Below are positions 57,656 to 64,000 of a stretch of DNA of 64,000 bases, piece by piece; within the stretch, counting starts at the first letter, position 1; each line of letters begins with the position of its first letter. Both the position numbers and the translations under genes were made by a program. The stretch lies in contig OX579639.1 of the NCBI GenBank assembly GCA_951230915.1, forward strand, positions 372,001 through 436,000, written 5' to 3'. The DNA is from Antitrichia curtipendula (taxonomy: Eukaryota; Streptophyta; Bryopsida; Hypnales; Leucodontaceae). The notes under the pieces were generated by a model. It was not told where the DNA came from. It ran no database searches and saw only the letters and a list, made by a program, of their open reading frames with translations.

Positions 57656-60173
57656 AACAGTGCTGGCCGAGTGTAACTCATTTCTAATCCTTGTTCGGAG
57701 AATTTTTCATTTATGTGGTTTGGCACTCTCGGACTTGTCAGGACAGGTGTCCTCCCTCTCAATCGGGCATTAGACTACGGTGGCGGGTAGTTTAAGAGTG
57801 CTAACTTAATGTTCACACTTGTTTCAATTAGAGGACAAATAAATACCAGAGATGACATTCAAATGCTCAAAAAACAAAGTTTAATGCTCATTTAGAATGG
57901 AATTATATTTTGTTGCACGTAAATAATGGAAAAAACATAGCAAAAACCATAGAAGGTCAAATTGAAAACTTCTTAATGTCAGTCCTAGAATGTTCTATTT
58001 GGATGTTCATGTTAATATTTGATTCATTCTAATTGCACCCATTTTCACGAAAGTTGTTGGCATTGGGCAATGTTTTTTTTACAAAAATCTCAAAATCTTG
58101 CAATCCCTTAAAATAATTTATATTCTGTAGGGCTCAAATTCGAATTCAAATGAATTTTATCAATTATAACTTGTACAATTTCACCTTTGGAATTATTGTA
58201 TTTTAATTCCATCCTTCCCTGCATGTAAGTGGTCCTGACAATTTAGTATTTTGTTGAATTTTAAACCCTGTCTACACTAATATACTCAACTCAAAGTCTC
58301 AAACGTACAAACATTCACTAACTTACTAAGCCCGGATCAAATATACAAAGACCAAGACAATAAACCACCCTCTAAATGCTCTAGTTAAAGGTAGTAAGAT
58401 TAAAACTCTGAAATGGTTAATTATGAAATAAGTGAAAGACCTCCTAAACAACATATGTCATATGCATATCATTGATTAATGTAAAACATTGTTTTGGCTT
58501 TCCATTCATACATTACAGAAAAAGAATGTAGCCCTATACATCTAAACTTAAGAATATTTTACCTTCTAAAGATATTGTTATGCCGTTTTTTGGTGTCTTC
58601 AATATGTTTTATAAAACTTTGATTTTAAATCATTAATCTATTTTTTTCCAATTCAAACTTCAAAGACTACATCTCGATCAAGTTTTGCACTTATAATGCC
58701 AACTAAAAAAAGGAAGAACATTTTTCGTGGTTTTTGGTCCATGCTAGGTTTTGAAGTAAATCCTATAGGCCAATACCCTAAATCCCAAACCCTAAACCCT
58801 AAATCCTAAACCCTCTTCACTGTTGCAATTTTAAGAGTATTTGATGTTCAAGTTTATGTAACTATAGCAAATAAGAGAGGATTGGTGTAATAAAATTGAA
58901 ATGCAACATTGAGTACATGAACTTCACATTTTTGTGGTCTCTATATTTTTTTTATGGCTTCTAAATTATAAAGCAACTAACGGTGAATTATTATAGTTTT
59001 TCATATGGATTGTTTATTAATTGCTTATGTAGTACCGTATGTTAACCACTAAACTGACTAAAGTCCCAAGGCCTCTTTTGCATCCTATATCTGAAATAAA
59101 TTGCCATTTCTATAGTAAAGAATGTAAAAAAAAAAATGAATGTGTTTAGGACTTTAGGCCTTTAAGGTGCACATCTACTTGTAGTATGTAAGATCTCATA
59201 CTAGAGTACTAGAGTAGTGTTCAATTGACCGGAAGAAATTTCACAAACTTCGCCTATATAGAATTGTAGATTGCAAGATATTTACAATAAACTTCAACCT
59301 CTGAACGCCCAATGACATCATTTAGTGCCAATTTGATGGCAATTCAATCACTTCAATGAGATGGAAAGATTGTGGAAGCGTTCAATTCATTTTTCGGGGA
59401 CCTTCCATGTTGAGTTACAAAGTGTATCCAAATGATTTTGTAGTCTTTCCGATATTTGCCTCCGCGTAATTTAGAGTTTAGGAAAAAAAAAAAAAAAAAA
59501 ACTGCTACTTTAGTGTATCTTGGGAAGTTGTTGCTCCTTAGTCTAAATCTGAAATTTATCCCCCAAGTTGATATTTTCTAAGTTTGAGTCTAACTATCAA
59601 GCAAAAGTTCATTTTCTCTAGTTCCTATTTTATGTAAAATCCCCCAACACGACCCTAAAAATGAAATTTCATTATTGCGATTTGCACTTCGAATGTGTTT
59701 TTAATGTCTACTACATTTAGTACATTCTAAATAAATCATGGAATGGAAATTAAGTTTATGCTATGATGGATTCTAATGTCATTATCCTTGTGATATAAGG
59801 TAAACCTGCCTATGACAGGAAGAATGACTAATTTGTTGTATTGCCTTTAGCAAAAATAATCAAATTTTTTCCATACAAAGACACATGTAAGAAATGAAGA
59901 ACGCAACTGGAATTTTATTTTTTGGATTAAATATGATTTTTTTAAAATTTTTGAAGTGTACTGTCCAGTAAGCCCAATAGAGTTTGTAGACTACCCCAAA
60001 TCAGCAGAAAATTGTTTCCATGATGGTCATCTTCCCACTTAAAACAGTCATAACATTTTCTAAGATGGCTACAAGACTTTCTAACATGGACATGACATGA
60101 AGAAATAAAAAAACTACTTTTTACTAAAAATAAAAAATCAATTTTCAAAAGAATAAAAATAAAATTTTTAAAG
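57656..60173. other. AT-rich intergenic DNA with one telomere-type tract
   Basis: A run of CCCTAAA-type repeats (about five imperfect units) lies at 58776-58814. A run of 20 A residues occurs near 59,483. I see no coding frame or bounded element elsewhere. Confidence 0.5.
58776..58814 (-). repeat. Interstitial telomere-type repeat
   Basis: CCCTAAA units with single-base variants. The sequence is the Arabidopsis-type telomere repeat and supports a green-lineage genome. Confidence 0.75.
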
Positions 60174-60500
60174 GGCCGTCCAAGACATTCGGCAGGCCGT
60201 CAAGAGGATGGGCGGGCCGTTCCCGACCAGGGATAGGCCGTCAAGAGGACGGGCAGGCCGTCCCAGACCACGAATGGGCCGTCGAGAGGATGGGCGGGCC
60301 GTTCCCGACCAGTGACAGGCCGTTGAAGAGACGGGCACCCCGTCCTTTTGGACGGCCTTTCCGTCCACGAGATGGGTATGCCGTCCAGGAGAGGGGTATG
60401 CTGTCGAGGAGACGGGTATGCCGTCTAGGAGACGAGTATTCCGTCGAGGGGACGGGCAGGCCATCGACGGAATGGGCAAGCCGTCGAGGGGACGGGCAGA
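60174..60500. repeat. GACGG palindrome array 3 (upstream of RING-like gene)
   Basis: Units of about 20 bp of the type GACGGGCAGGCCGTCGAG repeat about fifteen times, with a sub-variant containing GTATGCCGTC. A looser tail with GACGGC words reaches 60,665. It begins abruptly in AT-rich DNA as TTTTTAAAGGGCCGTCC, similar to the outer edge of array 2 on the other strand (TTTTGAATGGCCCG). Confidence 0.88.
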
Positions 60501-60737
60501 CCTTCGAGAGGATGAAAAATCCGTCCGTCCAAGTCTCGGGCGGCGGTGTAATTATTTCCCGAACCTATCGACGGCGCCCCGAACTTGTTGACGGCGTCCC
60601 AACTCTGTGTCGGACCTCTGTGGACGTATCGGCCGTCTATTCTAGGGCTGTCCCACGCCCTGGACGGTTTGGATTCGGGGGGGGACGAGCTGATGTTATG
60701 TTAATTACCCTGCCTAATCGGGTCGGTAATTGGGGGG

Positions 60738-60747
60738 TATAAGTAAA
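60738..60747 (+). promoter_or_regulatory. TATA box of the RING-like gene
   Basis: TATAAGTAAA lies 212 bp before the ATG at 60950. Between them a TTTTACAG/G acceptor-like site (60,934-60,941) suggests an intron in the leader. Confidence 0.5.
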
Positions 60748-60949
60748 TTTTTTTGGACAGTTTACGTGCTTCCTCTTTTGAGTTGCACTGTCCGAGCTTG
60801 AGAAAGCTTCGCTCTGCAATTTGAGGGGAAGTGTTATACATTTGACATTGTTTTGTCACATTTCAGTTGCCTTCATGCAACAGAAGGCAAAGCAAATTGT
60901 CATTGTATTCGCATACAGTATCGTGTGTGTCATTTTACAGGTATCAAGA

Positions 60950-63451
60950 ATGGACGTAGAGGATGTAGCAGGAGATTCGGGACCTAGAGGTGACTCCCCA
61001 GGAGGTTTGGAACTTGGAGGTGACCCCCCATGAGGTTTGGGACTTGGAGGTGACCCCCTAGGAGGTTTGGGACTTGGAGGTGACCCCCCAGGAGGTTTGG
61101 GACTTGGAGGTGACCCCCCAGGAGGTTTGGGACTTGGAGGTGACCCCCCAGGAGGTTTGGGACTTGGAGGTGACCCCCCAGGAGGTTTGGGACTTGGAGG
61201 TGACCCCCCAGGAGGTTTGGGACTTGGAGGTGACTCCCCAGGAGGTTTGGTATCTGCAGGTGAACCCCCAGGTAGAAGGAAGAGAGAAAACAGAGCGACC
61301 TTGGATTGGGGCACACTTAATGCCGAAGAGGTTATGGCAAAGCCTGGGTGGTTGGAGGTAGATAGCCCATGGACAAGAGTGATATGTCGTCAATATATAG
61401 ATTGGGCCCACATCAACCGCCATTGGCCACACGACCGGTACAAGGTGCACGTGAAATCTGGCATGGTAAATATTGACCAGTGCCAACATCCGCACTTCAA
61501 GAAGAGGATGATTGAAGTATCATTGGCACTTTGGGGGGCAAGATCCAAGAAAGACGGGACACTTTCATTGTGCCAAATGGCATATGCGGAGGTTTTTCTT
61601 GGCAAGGATGTGGACTGGAGCAGCTTTTTGGGCAAATCGCAGAATAATACATTTCCAAATCGAACTCGCCACATTGCACCAAATCCTACTGTGCCGTTGG
61701 ACAATGTACCAAATCTTGCCGTGCCATTGGATGATGTCCAAAATGTGCAAATGGACGTGGTTCCACTGGCAGAGCGTCCAGGGACGGAGTTGATGGAGAT
61801 AGAAGTTGGTCAGGGCAGCGGTCCAGATGTAAACCAACAAGCTGTGATTGGTGGAGTGCAAGCTGACGGTGAAGAAGTAATTCGCTTGCGCCAATTAGTA
61901 CAAACACTGCAAGCAGAAAAAGAAGAAACACGACGACAACATGCTGCAGTGTTGGAAGTTCATCATGCAAGGATGCGGGCCGTTCAAGATGAAAATGTGC
62001 GCCTCATTGCACGTGAAGCCGAGCTCGTAGAGCGTGAAAGGCGGGTCAGCACAGACTCAGTTCCACCACTCGATCTTGTAGTGGAACGTGCTACATACGG
62101 TGCAGACGAAGACACACCAGGCCCGAGCAATACATCTGAGTTTGTGCTGCGATCACGATCCACTTTTCCAAGTTCAGAAAGTGCCACATTGGATATTATG
62201 CGTGCACGTGCTGAGCGAGTTGAAGCAGAGCTTGGAAGTACTCGCACAAACATGGAAGAATTAACAAACGCCATGCGTGCTTTGGAACTTCGTGCCAACA
62301 ACGCCGAGGCAGAGGTGGCGGTGGTTACTGCAGCTCAAACAACCTTGGAGCAGACCATGACCGCATTGAGTGCTGAAAATATGCGGTTGGTTCAAAATCC
62401 TCAGACGGAGCAGAGGATGCTTCAAATGTGCAACATGAAATTGACATGCATCTTAGCGCTAAACGAGGCTGAGCAAATGCAACGTGAAGTGAGGAGAGTG
62501 GCTGCAGAATTCAATGATGGCGGTCAACGTTATTTTGGCTTGACCTCGTGGCCTCGGGTGGCAGAAATGTTCACCGATGATTTGCCAGCGTATAGGGAGA
62601 ATTCAAGCATCGATTGGAATGCCCATCCAGACTTGGAATTCCAATATAATATCGATCGCCAACGGTACGGGCCACCCAACAATGATGGCATTACGCCACT
62701 AGTGTGGCCTTCCGTTCCAGATTTTGTAAAAGATGGAACAACATGTATAATGTGCCAACCGTTTGGCCCCAAGGGTGGATGGAATCTTGGTACATGTGGC
62801 CATCTATACTACCCCGTGTGTCTTATTCCACACATGGTCACCAGAAAGAGATGTGCGCAATGCAGGGCTCCATTTCATGCACGACTGTACAAAACGTTTG
62901 GCCTTGAAGACCACATGCCTCAACATTACGAGTACAATGAAGAAAATTTACCAGGCCCCGGTAATAGAGTACATTGGGGGTCCGACATGACATGGCTTTG
63001 GAAGTGGGGCCACCACAACCGACACCTCCCGGCAGGAATGGTGGCTGACATACCATGGACGAGTGACAACCAAGTGACAGAGGTGATCAGGAGGGTGTTT
63101 GGAGACAGTGATCCAGGGCGTCGACTATATTTTGGTCAGATTGCCGGTGGACATTGGGACCCAGAACGCTTAATTTTTATACGCGCACCACATCCACAAT
63201 GCATCATGTTTAACTCTCAAGGCCAGCCAGTCGGATTTGAGGGGGAATTGAACTATGAGGAAGAAATGGCGTACACTGAAGACAATACCTTCCATGAGCC
63301 AACCCTCGTGAATGACATTTTTTCCCACTTACATGATAGATACGATATAGAAGCACTTCAGCTTCTGAGGACTTTCAAATCGCAAGAAGAACTGCAACGA
63401 TTTTTGAGAAATAGCATAGCATGCGGCATTGTAATTGAAGATGTAGACTAG
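60950..63451 (+). pseudogene. Coiled-coil RING-like protein with decapeptide repeats; one in-frame stop
   Basis: 833 codons from ATG 60950 to TAG 63449-63451. Codon 28 is TGA (61031-61033), where the equivalent codon in neighbouring repeats is GGA, so this copy may be silenced by a single transversion; alternatively translation could start downstream. Residues ~14-103 are nine decapeptide repeats (GDPPGGLGLG type). About 110-210 is a Trp-rich unrecognised domain. Two coiled-coil segments cover ~309-365 and ~417-482. A RING-like cluster follows at 599-638: CIMC, then TCGHLYYPVC, H, then CAQC. The C-terminal ~190 residues (WLWKWGHHNRHLP; FGQIAGGHWDPERLIF) belong to no family I know. A ubiquitin-ligase role is possible from the RING alone. 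The long open frame suggests recent function. GACGG array and TATA box lie upstream. Confidence 0.72.
60989..61258 (+). repeat. Nine 30-bp tandem repeats within coding sequence
   Basis: Nine units of exactly 30 bp start at 60989 and keep the reading frame, each encoding a GDPPGGLGLG-type decapeptide. Several are identical, indicating recent expansion. Unit 2 carries the TGA. Confidence 0.93.
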
Positions 63452-63720
63452 ATTGTGTATAACTAGATAGATGTATAGAATTAAATCTTGGAAGTTGTAC
63501 AAAGCGAACGTATGTAATTATGTAAAGCCTTTATTAGTTTACCATGTACTTCAACGGATTTATAAAATATGTACATTTATTGTTTTCTTTCCACCTCGTG
63601 TATTGTTGCTTCGCCTTTGTCAATTTTTGTAATCTATTGGACCTTTTTGTAATAGTATAGAAGAAGCTTGTATGCTTAGATGGTAGGTAAAAGAGTGTTC
63701 TATTTTATTTTTGGTGAAGC
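63452..63720. other. 3' flank of the RING-like gene
   Basis: T-rich sequence with TTTGTAA- and TGTAAT-like words that could serve as plant polyadenylation elements. No further coding. Confidence 0.4.
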
Positions 63721-64000
63721 CCTAAAGTCCGAAGTCCATTTTTTGGCCCAAACCACCCTAAACCACCACTTTTGCTATGTTCACCTATGAATTAAATTTT
63801 CCAATTTATTTTTTGAATCGAACCAAAGGATCTTGTTCTACACTTGTCTTAGATGACGTGATAAAAAATTTGTGATGTTTGACCGTATGGACTGAAAGTT
63901 ATTAGCATTCGAAGTGAAAGAAACAAATTTATTTCAAGAAGTTGCTAGGATTGCCCGCTCCACAAAAAACCCATAACTTTTCCATTCCTAATCCAAATGG
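63721..64000. mobile_element. TTAA-type MITE, third family member (runs off the window)
   Basis: It starts CCCTAAAGTCCGAAGTCC and aligns along its visible length with the left half of the copy at 54051 and, more weakly, the split copy at 25797. The flanking TTAA is not preserved (GAAG). The right end is outside the window. Confidence 0.6.

Noticed and set aside
49984..57665. hAT and kinase-like genes as one composite transposon bounded by arrays 1 and 2
   Set aside because: The outer edges do not form a convincing inverted repeat and the flanking 8-mers do not match, so I do not claim a single bounded element.
54051..63925. A shared 3' block after the hAT and RING-like genes as proof they belong to one element
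   Set aside because: The block is a third and second copy of a TTAA-type MITE also present at 25797-30598 without such genes, so it is an independent insertion.

Overview
This is nuclear DNA from a green-lineage eukaryote, most likely a plant or streptophyte alga with a large, repeat-filled genome. The evidence is a plastid-targeted acyl carrier protein gene, plant-type TTTAGGG telomere-like tracts, GT-AG introns, CACTA-type miniature elements and a 3.9-kb solo LTR. The ACP core reads more like green-algal than seed-plant ACPs, so a charophyte-type alga is plausible. That placement is inference.

Layout. 1-182: 3' end of an unidentified ORF. 2070-7490: complete piggyBac-type element (TTAA target sites, 16-bp terminal repeats, DDD transposase with one in-frame stop and two frameshifts). 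7.5-15.3 kb: AT-rich DNA, then a less repetitive block holding the only clear host gene, plastid ACP (14918-15340, minus). 16.8-19.6 kb: decayed DUF7869-like gene (minus) with a structured tRNA-like module past its 3' end; a 5'-truncated relative with the same module lies at 48.2-49.6 kb. 21-34 kb: miniature TTAA elements, CACTA-type MITEs, a ~100-bp degenerate satellite, and a TTAA element split by a 3.86-kb solo LTR with TAGAT duplications. 34-40 kb: decayed intron-containing gene of unknown family and a cluster of short palindromes. 40.3-47.1 kb: two truncated copies of the same LTR in the opposite orientation, joined head to tail. 50-63.5 kb: three unrelated protein genes (a hAT transposase, an HND/DWG protein kinase-like protein, and a coiled-coil RING-like protein). 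Each is preceded by a tandem array of GACGG...CCGTC palindromes and a TATA box about 200-225 bp before the ATG.

The most unusual points are: (1) the shared array-TATA-ATG layout of the three genes at 50-63 kb; (2) the interleaved inverted repeats beside both DUF7869-like copies, with a compensatory base-pair change between copies; (3) stop codons in decayed ORFs that are nearly all TAA/TAG and, where a paralogue can be aligned, match CpA to TpA mutation of Gln and Trp codons; (4) a dense set of piggyBac-type TTAA elements in a green-lineage genome. Family names rest on motif recognition by eye; no database was searched.
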